DNA of 27,813 nucleotides, from positions 1 through 27,813 of the forward strand of contig JBAZHL010000007.1 of the NCBI GenBank assembly GCA_041652335.1. Direction: 5' to 3'. Below are positions 6,323 to 14,236 of the stretch, in pieces; the first letter of the stretch is position 1; every line of letters starts with the position of its first letter. The DNA comes from 2-01-FULL-49-10 sp041652335 (lineage in GTDB: Bacteria; Patescibacteriota; Kazan-3B-28; UBA10110). The notes under the pieces were generated by a model. It did no database searches, had not been told where the DNA came from, and saw only the letters and a program-made list of their open reading frames with translations. The position numbers and the translations under genes were made by a program.

Positions 6323-6350
6323 ATTATAATGAATCTAAAGATTTAATCAA
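6323..6350 (-). promoter_or_regulatory. Internal promoter upstream of infA
   Basis: The minus strand reads TTGATT (6345-6350), a 16-nt spacer, then a perfect TATAAT (6323-6328). The -35 box overlaps the map stop codon. Transcription would start near 6316, about 10 nt before the infA ATG. This is the best sigma-70-like promoter I found inside the super-operon. Confidence 0.5.
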
Positions 6351-7123
6351 GGCCTGAACTGGATAATCCCACCCAACGGGGTTAAGACCTCTGGACCCCT
6401 CTGGGTAACCAGGACGGTCTGCTCAAAATGGGCCACTGGGGCACCATCCATGGTTCGGGCTCCCCAACCATCGGGATCGATGCTGTGGGCCTCTCTCCCC
6501 ACCCCAGCGATCGGCTCGATAGCGATGACGCTTCCCTCGGGGAGGACAACGCCTTTGTCATGGCCAACCACGTTAGGGACGATCGGCGCCTCATGGAGGG
6601 TAGCTCCCACCCCGTGGCCGACAAATTGGCGCATAATGGTCATTTTATCCCGAGAGAGGGAGTCTTGGATGGCCTGGGATATCTTGCCCACCGTGACCCC
6701 GGCTACCGCCTCGTTGGTACCGGCCAACAGGGACCTATAGACCGAGACCAACAGGGGGCGATGATTATGGATATCCTTGCCCACCACGATGCTGATCGCC
6801 GAATCGGTATGTAGCCCTTTCCAGATCACGCCACAGTCGATACTCAACAGATCACCCTCAGACAACCGATAGCTATTAGGGATACAGTGGACGATCCCAT
6901 TATTAACCGAGGTGCATAAGGTGGCAGGATAGTCCATATAGCCCAAGAACGAAGGCTGAGCACCTAACTCTTTGATCCGGTTTAGGGCGATCTGGTCCAG
7001 TTCTGTTAAGGAGACACCTACCCGCGCCGCTTTAACGACCGTTCCTAATACGTCGATTAGCTTAGCGCCGCCTTCACGCATGGCTGCGATCTGCTCGGAT
7101 GTTTTTACAAGTACTTTGGTCAT
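6347..7123 (-). CDS. map: Methionine aminopeptidase type I
   Basis: It removes the initiator methionine from nascent proteins in the cytoplasm. The 258-residue protein carries all five metal ligands of the pita-bread fold: D96 (LSIDCG), D107 (LHTDSA), H170 (FVGHGVG), E203 (IAIEP) and E234 (AHFEQT). H79 and H177 match the substrate-site histidines. There is no N-terminal zinc-finger extension. The ATG chosen lies 1 nt after the adk stop; a GTG at 7177 in the same frame would add 18 residues inside adk. It ends in TGA, showing TGA is a stop in this organism. Confidence 0.98.
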   Translation of the reverse strand: MTKVLVKTSEQIAAMREGGAKLIDVLGTVVKAARVGVSLTELDQIALNRIKELGAQPSFLGYMDYPATLCTSVNNGIVHCIPNSYRLSEGDLLSIDCGVIWKGLHTDSAISIVVGKDIHNHRPLLVSVYRSLLAGTNEAVAGVTVGKISQAIQDSLSRDKMTIMRQFVGHGVGATLHEAPIVPNVVGHDKGVVLPEGSVIAIEPIAGVGREAHSIDPDGWGARTMDGAPVAHFEQTVLVTQRGPEVLTPLGGIIQFRP

Positions 7124-7124
7124 T

Positions 7125-7706
7125 TTATTTAACGGCCTGGGCGATATCACGCTGGATAGCCGCGATAGACTGATCACCGTTGATGGTAATCAGTTGCCCG
7201 GATGAACGATAAAATTTAAGGACAGGTTGCGCATTCTTGTGGAAGACTCTGATTCGCTCAGCGATTACCTGAGAGTTAGCATCGTCTATCCGTTTTTCGA
7301 TCTTGGCCCGTTTAACGATGCGATCCCGAGCGACTTTGGCCGGCAGGTCGATAAATATAAAAATGGTGTGACGGCCAGCTTTTTTAATTGCCGGTTCGAT
7401 AACTCTAACTTGCAACATCCGGCGGGGATAACCATCAAAGACAATTCTTTTTTTGGACGGAACCTTTTTAATGAAGTCTCTGGCCAAAGCAGCACTAATC
7501 CGTTCCGGTACTAATTTCCCGGCGGCGACATATCTTTTGGCTTCGGCCGCCGACTTCCCTCCTCGCTCGATCTCGGCTCGGAGTAAGCCGCCCATATTCA
7601 TGTGGGCAGCCTTGAGGCTTTTTACCAACAATTTGGCTTGAGTGCTCTTACCGGACGCCGGACCACCATATAGGATGATATCGGCCAAACGATTAGAGGT
7701 CTTCAT
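7125..7706 (-). CDS. adk: Adenylate kinase
   Basis: Catalyses ATP + AMP to 2 ADP. The 193-residue protein has a P-loop GGPASGKST (14-22), FDGYPRR (90-96, nucleotide-binding Arg) and KRIDD (138-142, the RxDD element). The LID is short with no cysteines, so it is not the zinc-LID long form. The AMP-site motif usually seen as TGDLLR reads MGGLLR (38-43), an altered position. The ATG lies within the last codons of secY, a 14-nt overlap that implies translational coupling. Its place between secY and map is standard. The family is certain to nucleoside monophosphate kinase level, and adk is the best name by context. Confidence 0.93.
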   Translation of the reverse strand: MKTSNRLADIILYGGPASGKSTQAKLLVKSLKAAHMNMGGLLRAEIERGGKSAAEAKRYVAAGKLVPERISAALARDFIKKVPSKKRIVFDGYPRRMLQVRVIEPAIKKAGRHTIFIFIDLPAKVARDRIVKRAKIEKRIDDANSQVIAERIRVFHKNAQPVLKFYRSSGQLITINGDQSIAAIQRDIAQAVK

Positions 7707-8967
7707 ACTTTTTCATTACTAACTGCGCCCGAATCTGTCGCATCGTTTCCAAGGCAACGCTGACTACGATCAGTACACTGGTGCCCCCCAAAGTTAGACT
7801 CGGCATTTTGATAAAGGCCTGGATCAGAATTGGCAGTAAGGCGATCAATGCCAAGAAGAGCGAACCAAACAAAGTAATCCGATTGCTAACAAATGAGAGG
7901 AATTCTACCGTCTGCTTACCCGGACGGATACCGGGGATAAAAGCACCGGACTTCTGCAGATTCTCCGCCACATTGGTTGGCTTAAATACCACCCAAGTGT
8001 AGAAGTAGGTAAAGAAGATCACTAACAGGAAGTAGAGAATGCCGTAGAAAACTTGGTTATTAAATAGATCTTTGATCCAAACCGCTGCGCTGGCCAACCA
8101 CGGGCTTCGGGCGGAGGCAAATAGCGCCGCAATCATACTGGGGAAAACCAACAAGGATAAAGCAAAGATGATCGGGATCACCCCTGCCTGATTAACTTTT
8201 ATCGGTAGGTTACTGGTAGAGCCTCCCCATAAACGATTAGCCCTACCCCTCCCAGCATAGGAGATAGGAATGTTCCGTTGGCCCTCCATAATGTAGACAA
8301 TAAAGTAAACCGTAAGGGCCGCAATGATCGCAAAAGCCAAGATGCGAGTTAGCTTACTGGCATCAAAGGAGGCGATCGTCTCCGTTACTAAACTGGGGAA
8401 GCTCGAAACGATGCCTAAAAAGATGATCAGAGAGATACCGTTACCGATCCCGTATTCGCTGATCAGCTCACCGATCCACATTACCAAGATCGTACCAGCC
8501 GTAACGATCAATAACATCGCTATTAGGCGGTAGAGGCTGAGACTCTCTAAGATCTGAAATTCGGATCGCTGAAGCAACAGAATCATCCCGTAAGCCTGCA
8601 TAATGGCTAACGGTACGGTTAAATAACGGGTGTATTGATTGATCTTACGCCGACCGTAGTCTCCTTCTTTTTGTAAGGCCTCGACGGAGGGAACCGCCAT
8701 CGTCATCAACTGCATAATAATAGAAGCATTGATGTACGGAGCGACGCCCATTAAGGCAATGGAGAAGTTCCCCAGCGATCCACCAGAGAAGATATCGATC
8801 AATCCCAAAAATTGATTCTGACTAAATAGCTGATCAAGCTGAGCGGTATCAACCCCGGGAATAGGAATTAACGAAACGATCCGAAATGCTATCAACAAGC
8901 CCAGCGTCCACAGGATGCGTATTCTGAGATCCTTATGTTTCCAGATTTGCAGAACTTGTTGCCACAT
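7693..8967 (-). CDS. secY: Preprotein translocase subunit SecY
   Basis: The channel-forming subunit of the export machinery, in the inner membrane. The 424-residue protein shows the usual ten hydrophobic segments. It has RIVSLIPIPGVD near the start, the plug-region segment FLGLIDIFSGGSLGNFSI, PYINASIIMQLM, and a cytoplasmic loop PISYAGRGRANRLWGGSTSN before the later helices. The family element KSGAFIPGIRPGKQT (central loop) is present. It begins 2 nt after the rplO stop and overlaps adk by 14 nt. SecE is in this same super-operon; SecG is not in the window. Confidence 0.98.
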   Translation of the reverse strand: MWQQVLQIWKHKDLRIRILWTLGLLIAFRIVSLIPIPGVDTAQLDQLFSQNQFLGLIDIFSGGSLGNFSIALMGVAPYINASIIMQLMTMAVPSVEALQKEGDYGRRKINQYTRYLTVPLAIMQAYGMILLLQRSEFQILESLSLYRLIAMLLIVTAGTILVMWIGELISEYGIGNGISLIIFLGIVSSFPSLVTETIASFDASKLTRILAFAIIAALTVYFIVYIMEGQRNIPISYAGRGRANRLWGGSTSNLPIKVNQAGVIPIIFALSLLVFPSMIAALFASARSPWLASAAVWIKDLFNNQVFYGILYFLLVIFFTYFYTWVVFKPTNVAENLQKSGAFIPGIRPGKQTVEFLSFVSNRITLFGSLFLALIALLPILIQAFIKMPSLTLGGTSVLIVVSVALETMRQIRAQLVMKKYEDL

Positions 8968-8969
8968 AA

Positions 8970-9407
8970 CTAAATAATAGTTACTTTGCCGCCAGCTGCT
9001 TCGATCTTACTCTTGGCGCTTTTGGACACGGCGTTAGCCTCAACATTAACAGCCGCCGTCAGTTCGCCCTCGCCCAAGATCTTTACTCGCTCACCGGCGG
9101 TTAGATAGCCACGCTGCTTGAGGCTCTCGATAGTTAAACTGCCGTTGTCGGCAAACTGAGCTAAATGGTTGAGATTAATGACAAAGGTAACCGGACGATG
9201 CGGACGACGGAAGCCTTTAGTCTTGGGCAATCTTCTAATAATTGGGGTTTGGCCACCCTCAAAATGTGAGGGAACACTGCCGCCAGTGCGGGCTTTTTGA
9301 CCCTTGGTCCCCCGACCGGATGTTTTGCCCATACCGGAACCTGATCCCCGACCAACTCGGCGGCGATCTTTGCTAATCTTTTCGGAAGTAATTTCGTGCA
9401 GTTGCAT
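8970..9407 (-). CDS. rplO: Ribosomal protein uL15
   Basis: A 145-residue L15, a late-assembly large-subunit protein. The glycine-rich N-terminal tail GRGSGSGMGKTSGRGTKGQK and FEGGQTPIIRRLPKTKGF are characteristic. The C-terminal domain ends with an AKSKIEAAGGKVTII strand. It follows rpsE by 11 nt; rpmD, which normally lies between them, is absent. The stop is TAG, unlike the TAA of most neighbours. Confidence 0.98.
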   Translation of the reverse strand: MQLHEITSEKISKDRRRVGRGSGSGMGKTSGRGTKGQKARTGGSVPSHFEGGQTPIIRRLPKTKGFRRPHRPVTFVINLNHLAQFADNGSLTIESLKQRGYLTAGERVKILGEGELTAAVNVEANAVSKSAKSKIEAAGGKVTII

Positions 9408-9418
9408 AGTCGTTTCGG

Positions 9419-9952
9419 TTATTCAGCGGCTTCAATAGATTTACGGTTACTGGTCTGTTCGGATGCTGGCAAGAACTTGCGCCGATCACGCAAAGTGGAC
9501 AGCGCTTGGATGGTAGCTAAGGCATTACTGGTCTTGTTCTGGGAACCTAACGCCTTGCCGACAACGTCTTTGACACCAGCTAACTGCAAGACTACGCGCA
9601 TCGCTCCACCAGCGATGATACCAGTACCAGCCGGAGCCGGCTTAAGTAAAATGTGGGCACTCTTGTAGTGGCTCTCGACCGGGTAAGGGATGCTGGAGCT
9701 CTTGCGGTAGATAGTAATGACCCGCTTGCGAGCAGAGGCCACTGCCTTACCAACCGCGGTGCTAACATCACCTGCTTTACCCAATCCACAGCTAATTCGC
9801 CCCTTCTCATCCCCGATCACTACCAAAGCTCTAAAGCGCATACGTTTGCCACCCTTGACCACCCGGGTGACGCGGTTGATCTCCAATACCCGCTCCATAA
9901 ATTCGGATTTCTCACGTTCTGGGCGAGGATGTCTTGATTCTCTGTTATTCAT
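9419..9952 (-). CDS. rpsE: Ribosomal protein uS5
   Basis: A 177-residue S5, involved in decoding fidelity and mRNA unwinding. The double-stranded RNA-binding N-domain has RVTRVVKGGKRMRFRALVVIGD and GLGKAGDVSTAVGKA, followed by the S5 C-domain with PAPAGTGIIAGGAMRVVLQLAGV and ALGSQNKTSNALAT. A basic tail of about 15 residues precedes the core. It starts 2 nt after the rplR stop. Confidence 0.98.
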   Translation of the reverse strand: MNNRESRHPRPEREKSEFMERVLEINRVTRVVKGGKRMRFRALVVIGDEKGRISCGLGKAGDVSTAVGKAVASARKRVITIYRKSSSIPYPVESHYKSAHILLKPAPAGTGIIAGGAMRVVLQLAGVKDVVGKALGSQNKTSNALATIQALSTLRDRRKFLPASEQTSNRKSIEAAE

Positions 9953-9954
9953 AG

Positions 9955-10302
9955 TTATAGTTTTAACCCGCCCCCACGAGCACCTTCGGCAACGGCCTTA
10001 ACCTGGCCGTGGTATTTATATCCGCCTCGATCAAATACTACTTCAGTAATTTTTAGATCACGAGCTAATTTGGCGATCTCCTCTCCCACCTTAGTCGCAT
10101 TAGCCACCGTACCAGTCAACTTTAACTTAGCGGTAGAAGAGCTGGTTAAAGTTCGGCCAGCCACATCATCAATCAGTTGAGCGTGGATATGCTTGAGGCT
10201 CCGATAGATAGCTAAGCGAGGACGATCAGCTGTACCCTTAATCTTCGTCCTGACGTGACGATGGCGCTTAACTCTGGCTTGTTGTTTAGTTATCTTACTC
10301 AT
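9955..10302 (-). CDS. rplR: Ribosomal protein uL18
   Basis: A 115-residue L18, which binds 5S rRNA together with L5. RVKRHRHVRTKIKGTADRPRL is followed by AIYRSLKHIHAQLIDD and the C-terminal VVFDRGGYKYHGQVKAVAEG. The length is typical. It starts 2 nt after rplF. Confidence 0.98.
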   Translation of the reverse strand: MSKITKQQARVKRHRHVRTKIKGTADRPRLAIYRSLKHIHAQLIDDVAGRTLTSSSTAKLKLTGTVANATKVGEEIAKLARDLKITEVVFDRGGYKYHGQVKAVAEGARGGGLKL

Positions 10303-10304
10303 AA

Positions 10305-10847
10305 TTAGGCAGCGGTTTTAGCGGCTTTACCGGCTTTCCGGCGGATTACTTCGCCTTGATACTTAATTCCCTTACCCTTGTATGGTTCGGGTTTCTTGAG
10401 ACGTCTGATCTGGGCGGCCATCTCCCCCACCTTTTCCTTATCAATACCAGCGACTGTGATCTCGTTCTTTACCACCGTAACGGCAGTTCCGGGGATTATC
10501 GGCAGATTAACTGGATGGGATAAGCCGATGTTCAGCACAACCGTGTCGCCCTTGGGCTCGACCCGGTAACCGACACCAGATATCTCCATCACCTTGGTAT
10601 AACCGACAGTTACGCCCTGTACCATATTAAATAATTTGCTTCTAACCAGACCGTGAAGAGATTTAGCCTGCTTAGTATCGTTCTCTCGGGTTACCAATAG
10701 TTGGCCGTCCACTTCTTTAACCTCGATCAGTTTCGGGAGCTGCCAGGCTAACTCACCCTTGGGGCCAATCACGGTAGCCAAACCGTCCACCAGCTTGATG
10801 GTGGCTCCCGAAGGAATAGTAATAGGTAGCTTACCGATCTTAGACAT
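10305..10847 (-). CDS. rplF: Ribosomal protein uL6
   Basis: A 180-residue L6 near the factor-binding site of the large subunit. It opens MSKIGKLPITIPSGATIK and has two tandem L6 domains. The signature KPEPYKGKGIKYQGEVIRRKAGKAA is at the C-terminus, and GVSGVGYRxE appears as MEISGVGYRVEPKG. It starts 7 nt after rpsH, in standard spc-operon order. Confidence 0.98.
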   Translation of the reverse strand: MSKIGKLPITIPSGATIKLVDGLATVIGPKGELAWQLPKLIEVKEVDGQLLVTRENDTKQAKSLHGLVRSKLFNMVQGVTVGYTKVMEISGVGYRVEPKGDTVVLNIGLSHPVNLPIIPGTAVTVVKNEITVAGIDKEKVGEMAAQIRRLKKPEPYKGKGIKYQGEVIRRKAGKAAKTAA

Positions 10848-10854
10848 AATAGAT

Positions 10855-11253
10855 TTACCAGATTCTAAATAATACCTCTCCGCCTAAACCTGCCTTAATA
10901 GCTTGCCGACCGGTCATTAAACCTTTGGTGGTCGACACAACCGTATCGCCAGTATGAATGACCATAAGTCTATTCAACTTATTTGAACCTTCGTAGATCC
11001 GTTGACCAGGTTTGCTCATCCGCTTGATTCCTTCGATCGCCGGGCTGCTACCCTGATAGCGAAGAGCCAAAGTAATAACCTGGCGGCCAGCGTCGTTGGT
11101 CGATACTTCGCAACCATCTAAGTAACCCCGGGCTACCAGCAACTTGCCGATCTCAGCCTTGAGGCGCGAGTGCGGCAACTCAACCGTCTTCATCTGACGA
11201 CTAATGGCGTTGCGAATGCGGGTTAACATATCTGCAATTGGATCAGTGTTCAT
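10855..11253 (-). CDS. rpsH: Ribosomal protein uS8
   Basis: A 132-residue S8, a 16S rRNA central-domain binder and the classical spc-operon repressor in E. coli. It begins MNTDPIADMLTRIRNA and carries the C-terminal signature VVSTTKGLMTGRQAIKAGLGGEVLFRIW. The ATG at 11253 is chosen because AAGGAGAG lies just before it; a TTG five codons upstream would overlap rpsZ. It follows rpsZ by 8 nt. Confidence 0.97.
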   Translation of the reverse strand: MNTDPIADMLTRIRNAISRQMKTVELPHSRLKAEIGKLLVARGYLDGCEVSTNDAGRQVITLALRYQGSSPAIEGIKRMSKPGQRIYEGSNKLNRLMVIHTGDTVVSTTKGLMTGRQAIKAGLGGEVLFRIW

Positions 11254-11261
11254 ATCTCTCC

Positions 11262-11447
11262 TTACCAAGAAGCCTTCTTAATACCGGGGAGCATTCCCTG
11301 GCTGGCTAACTCTCTAAAACAGATGCGGCAGATCTGAAATTCGCGGGAGTAACCGTGACCCCGGCCACAGATCTTGCACCGATTAATCTTCCGAGTGGAA
11401 AACTTCGGCTGGCTGTTGGCTTTTTTGATTAATGCTTTACGTGCCAT
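11262..11447 (-). CDS. rpsZ: Ribosomal protein uS14, zinc-binding type Z
   Basis: A 61-residue short S14 of the small-subunit head. The zinc site is C24/C27 and C40/C43 (CKICGRGHGYSREFQICRIC), followed by FRELASQGMLPGIKKASW. The short zinc form is the single S14 of this operon. It starts 3 nt after rplE. Confidence 0.98.
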   Translation of the reverse strand: MARKALIKKANSQPKFSTRKINRCKICGRGHGYSREFQICRICFRELASQGMLPGIKKASW

Positions 11448-11450
11448 AGT

Positions 11451-11990
11451 TTACTGTTGTTTAAACGGAAAGTGAAGTTTGGCGAGTAAGGCGCGAGCCA
11501 AGTCGTCTTGGCCGGCGTTGGTGACGATCGCAATCGATAGACCAAAGGTCTTTTCTACATTCTCTAATGAAATCTCGGGAAATACCACGTGTTCTTTGAT
11601 CCCCAGGGTGTAGTTGCCGTGGCCATCAAAACTATTTCCGGGAATCCCCTGAAAATCGCGTACCCGCGGTAACGCCACATTAACTAACCGACTTAAGAAA
11701 TCGAACATCCGATTACCTCTTAAGGTAACGGCCACACCGATCGGAGCGCCCTCCCTTAGTTTGAACCCGGCAATGGATTGCTTGGCCTTGGTAATGATCG
11801 GCTGCTGACCAGCGATCTGGCGCAGGTCGGTGACGACCTTTTCGATGTAGTTGCCGTCGTTAAGCGCGATGCCCGCTCCTATATTAAGAGTTACCTTAAT
11901 AATCCGAGGGGCGGCTTCGATCGACTTTAACTTAAGCTCTGTTTGAAGCTCGCGTCTGGCTGCCTGATATTGTTCTTTAAATGTTGCCAT
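11451..11990 (-). CDS. rplE: Ribosomal protein uL5
   Basis: A 179-residue L5, which binds 5S rRNA and contacts P-site tRNA. It has PRIIKVTLNIGAGIA near the start, QQPIITKAKQSIAGFKLREG in the middle, and DFLSRLVNVALPRVRDFQGI then FDGHGNYTLGIKEHVVFPEI. The length is standard. It starts 2 nt after the rplX stop. Confidence 0.98.
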   Translation of the reverse strand: MATFKEQYQAARRELQTELKLKSIEAAPRIIKVTLNIGAGIALNDGNYIEKVVTDLRQIAGQQPIITKAKQSIAGFKLREGAPIGVAVTLRGNRMFDFLSRLVNVALPRVRDFQGIPGNSFDGHGNYTLGIKEHVVFPEISLENVEKTFGLSIAIVTNAGQDDLARALLAKLHFPFKQQ

Positions 11991-11992
11991 AG

Positions 11993-12301
11993 TTATACCG
12001 TGCTCTTACATACTTTGCAGATTCGCTCTTTGGTGTTACTGGCGCTGACTTTGTAGCCCAACCGAACTGGCTTGTTGCCACAATGGCTGCAGAGGTACAT
12101 TACCTTGGCTACCGGCAACGGCGCAACGATCTCGGTGATACCACCGGGCTGATTGCGACGCGCTTTTAAGTGGCGCTTCATTATATTAACACCAGCGATC
12201 TTGATGGTACTCTTGGCTGAATCGACCGATACTACCTTCCCGGTTTTACCGCGATTTTTGCCTGCTATTACTAATACAGTGTCGCCTTTTTTGATCTTCA
12301 T
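11993..12301 (-). CDS. rplX: Ribosomal protein uL24 with zinc ribbon
   Basis: A 102-residue L24, an assembly initiator of the large subunit. The N-terminal KOW domain (KIKKGDTVLVIAGKNRGKTG, 2-21) is followed by the usual RHLKARRNQPGGITE. Two CxxC pairs (C71/C74 and C95/C98) make a C-terminal zinc ribbon, which is present in some bacterial L24 and lost in others. Its ATG overlaps the rplN stop in a TAATG. Confidence 0.98.
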   Translation of the reverse strand: MKIKKGDTVLVIAGKNRGKTGKVVSVDSAKSTIKIAGVNIMKRHLKARRNQPGGITEIVAPLPVAKVMYLCSHCGNKPVRLGYKVSASNTKERICKVCKSTV

Positions 12302-12669
12302 TAGAGTACCTCCGGGGCCAGAGAAATAATCTTCATAAATCCACTATCGCGCAGCTCCCTCGCCACTGGTCCAAAAATGCGAGTACCACGAGGGGTGTTA
12401 TCCTTGTTAACTATTACTACGGCGTTTTCATCAAAACGAATGTAGGAGCCGTCTTTCCGTCTTAAATTATGACGCTGACGAACGATTACCGCCCGAACTA
12501 CTTCTTTTTTCTTAACTAATCCATTAGGAGCGGCTTCTTTAACTGCAGCCACCACCACATCACCGATACCGGCATAACGCCTTCTGCTCCCTCCTAAGAC
12601 CTTAAAGCAACCAACGATCTTAGCGCCTGAGTTATCTGCTACTTTTAATCTGGTACCTTCTTGGATCAT
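12301..12669 (-). CDS. rplN: Ribosomal protein uL14
   Basis: A 122-residue L14 at the subunit interface, where it forms bridges and binds the silencing factor RsfS in many bacteria. It begins MIQEGTRLKVADNSGAKIVG and contains RRRYAGIGDVVVAAVKEA, with PRGTRIFGPVARELRDSGFM near the end. The length is exactly typical. It starts 4 nt after rpsQ. Confidence 0.98.
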   Translation of the reverse strand: MIQEGTRLKVADNSGAKIVGCFKVLGGSRRRYAGIGDVVVAAVKEAAPNGLVKKKEVVRAVIVRQRHNLRRKDGSYIRFDENAVVIVNKDNTPRGTRIFGPVARELRDSGFMKIISLAPEVL

Positions 12670-12673
12670 AGGT

Positions 12674-12961
12674 TTAGCTTAAAGCTTCTTCTACAGCTGC
12701 TACATCGGCTAATTTCTCAGCTTTTTTAACTTCGACTACCAGCCAACGTTTGAGCTTACTGATCGGACGAGTCTCTTCAATTACCACAGTATCACCCAAA
12801 CCAGCCTCGTTTTTTGGATCGTGCACCAAGAACCGTTTGGTTTTACGGATCTTTTTGCGATACAACGGATGGCTCATCAGCGTATCGACCGATACCACCA
12901 CCGTTGATTGCATTTGGGCACTAACTACCCGACCGGTTTTACGTTGTCTGTGTTTATTCAT
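12674..12961 (-). CDS. rpsQ: Ribosomal protein uS17
   Basis: A 95-residue OB-fold S17 of the small-subunit body. RQRKTGRVVSAQMQSTVVVSV is followed by HPLYRKKIRKTKRFLVHDP and a GDTVVIEETRPISKLKRWLV signature. A tail of about 12 residues exceeds the shortest family members. Its start overlaps the end of rpmC by 8 nt. Confidence 0.98.
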   Translation of the reverse strand: MNKHRQRKTGRVVSAQMQSTVVVSVDTLMSHPLYRKKIRKTKRFLVHDPKNEAGLGDTVVIEETRPISKLKRWLVVEVKKAEKLADVAAVEEALS

Positions 12962-13163
12962 GATTAGCTTCTCTAATAATGGTCTGTTCGTTTTGGACGG
13001 TGAGGAACCGAGCCAACTCGTGACGGGCAGCTCGCAGCGCTCGAAAATTCTTAGCCTTGTGCATAGCCACCTCGGCCTGCAGTTGAATTAATTTTTCGCG
13101 CAACTTGGCGATCTCTTTCGCCATATCTTTTTCGGTTAGTTTGCGCAATTTTTCTAATTCCAT
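12954..13163 (-). CDS. rpmC: Ribosomal protein uL29
   Basis: A 69-residue two-helix L29 near the tunnel exit, part of the docking site for nascent-chain factors. The N-terminal half is ELEKLRKLTEKDMAKEIAKL, and the second helix carries the LRALRAARHELAR-type motif as FRALRAARHELARFLTV. It lies 4 nt after rplP and overlaps rpsQ, in classical L16-L29-S17 order. Confidence 0.97.
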   Translation of the reverse strand: MELEKLRKLTEKDMAKEIAKLREKLIQLQAEVAMHKAKNFRALRAARHELARFLTVQNEQTIIREANHE

Positions 13164-13167
13164 TGAT

Positions 13168-13575
13168 CTACTGTTTTACCACGAACTTAGTATGAACCGG
13201 TAATTTATGGGAGGCCAATGACATCGCTTCGCGGGCCGCTGATTCGGAGATGCCGGACATCTCAAACATCACTGTGCCGGGTTTAACCGTGGCAACGTAG
13301 TGGCTAACAGCGCCTTTACCACCACCCATACGAGTCTCGTTGGGGGTAGCCGTAACAGCCTGGTGGGGAAATATTCTGATCCAGACCTTACCTTCGCGCT
13401 TAATAAATCTCACCATTGCTCGTCTGGCGGCTTCGATCTGACGAGAGGTTACCCAGTGCAGATCTAATGATTTAAGGCCGTAGTCACCAAAGACAACTTC
13501 CTCTCCTCTGGTAGCTCTGCCTTTCATGCTACCGCGCTGTTGCTTTCTATATTTTACTTTCTTCGGGATAAACAT
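13168..13575 (-). CDS. rplP: Ribosomal protein uL16
   Basis: A 135-residue L16 near the A site and 5S rRNA. It begins MFIPKKVKYRKQQRGSMKG. It has FGDYGLKSLDLHWVTSRQIE, the basic RVWIRIFPHQAVTATP-type stretch (GKVWIRIFPHQAV) and GGGKGAVSHYVATVKPG. Its stop is TAG. It starts 2 nt after rpsC. Confidence 0.98.
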   Translation of the reverse strand: MFIPKKVKYRKQQRGSMKGRATRGEEVVFGDYGLKSLDLHWVTSRQIEAARRAMVRFIKREGKVWIRIFPHQAVTATPNETRMGGGKGAVSHYVATVKPGTVMFEMSGISESAAREAMSLASHKLPVHTKFVVKQ

Positions 13576-13577
13576 AA

Positions 13578-14231
13578 TTACTTTTTGTTAGCTGAACTAT
13601 CGCCACCATCGTGGGCTCCAGCCTTAAACACCCATACCTTAACTCCAATTGTGCCGTAAGTAGTAAAAGCGGTCTGTTTAGAAAAATCGATAAAGTGACG
13701 CAGGGTATGCAGAGGCACTGAACCCTTAATAAACATCTCCCGTCGAGCGATCTCTGCTCCATTTAATCTTCCCGCGATCTCTACCTTAATACCGTCTACC
13801 CGAGAACGAGTGGCGGATTCCACTACGCCTCTAATCGCTCGTCTAAACGGCATCCGGCGCTCGATCTGTTCGACGATCTGAAGAGCCAATACCGCCGCGG
13901 AGCTTTCTGGGTTTCTGACTTCGACAATATCAATTTTAACGTCCCGGTTGATCGCCTTTTTAACCTTCTGGCGTAATGCTTCAACGCCGGCGCCACCTCG
14001 GCCGATGATCACACCCGGACGAGCAGTATGAATAGTAACTACCACGCTATGGCTTAATCGTTCGATCTCGATCCGCTCAACGGCAGCTTTTCTTAACTCA
14101 GCATTAAGTAACTGGCGGATCTTGTAGTCCTCCAACAAGTTGGGGGCGTAGTTCTTGGCATCAAACCAGCGTGACTTCCACTGTGAAGTGTAGCCGAGTC
14201 GAACGCTAATTGGGTTAATTTTGTGTCCCAT
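13578..14231 (-). CDS. rpsC: Ribosomal protein uS3
   Basis: A 217-residue S3 at the mRNA entry site, which helps unwind mRNA. It starts MGHKINPISVRLGYTSQWKS. It carries a KH domain with GVIIGRGGAGVEALRQKV, then the C-domain with GRLNGAEIARREMFIKGSVP and TFTTYGTIGVKVWVF-type sequence (AFTTYGTIGVKVWVFK). The length is standard. It starts 5 nt after rplV. Confidence 0.98.
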   Translation of the reverse strand: MGHKINPISVRLGYTSQWKSRWFDAKNYAPNLLEDYKIRQLLNAELRKAAVERIEIERLSHSVVVTIHTARPGVIIGRGGAGVEALRQKVKKAINRDVKIDIVEVRNPESSAAVLALQIVEQIERRMPFRRAIRGVVESATRSRVDGIKVEIAGRLNGAEIARREMFIKGSVPLHTLRHFIDFSKQTAFTTYGTIGVKVWVFKAGAHDGGDSSANKK

Positions 14232-14236
14232 AATAA

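Noticed and set aside
6347..6349. UGA recoding as in Gracilibacteria or Absconditabacteria
   Set aside because: The TGA ends map at the expected length, and no conserved gene in the window needs an in-frame TGA read as an amino acid.
6428..6814. A 128-codon plus-strand open frame inside map
   Set aside because: It is antisense to the conserved catalytic region of methionine aminopeptidase; no start signal or known domain.
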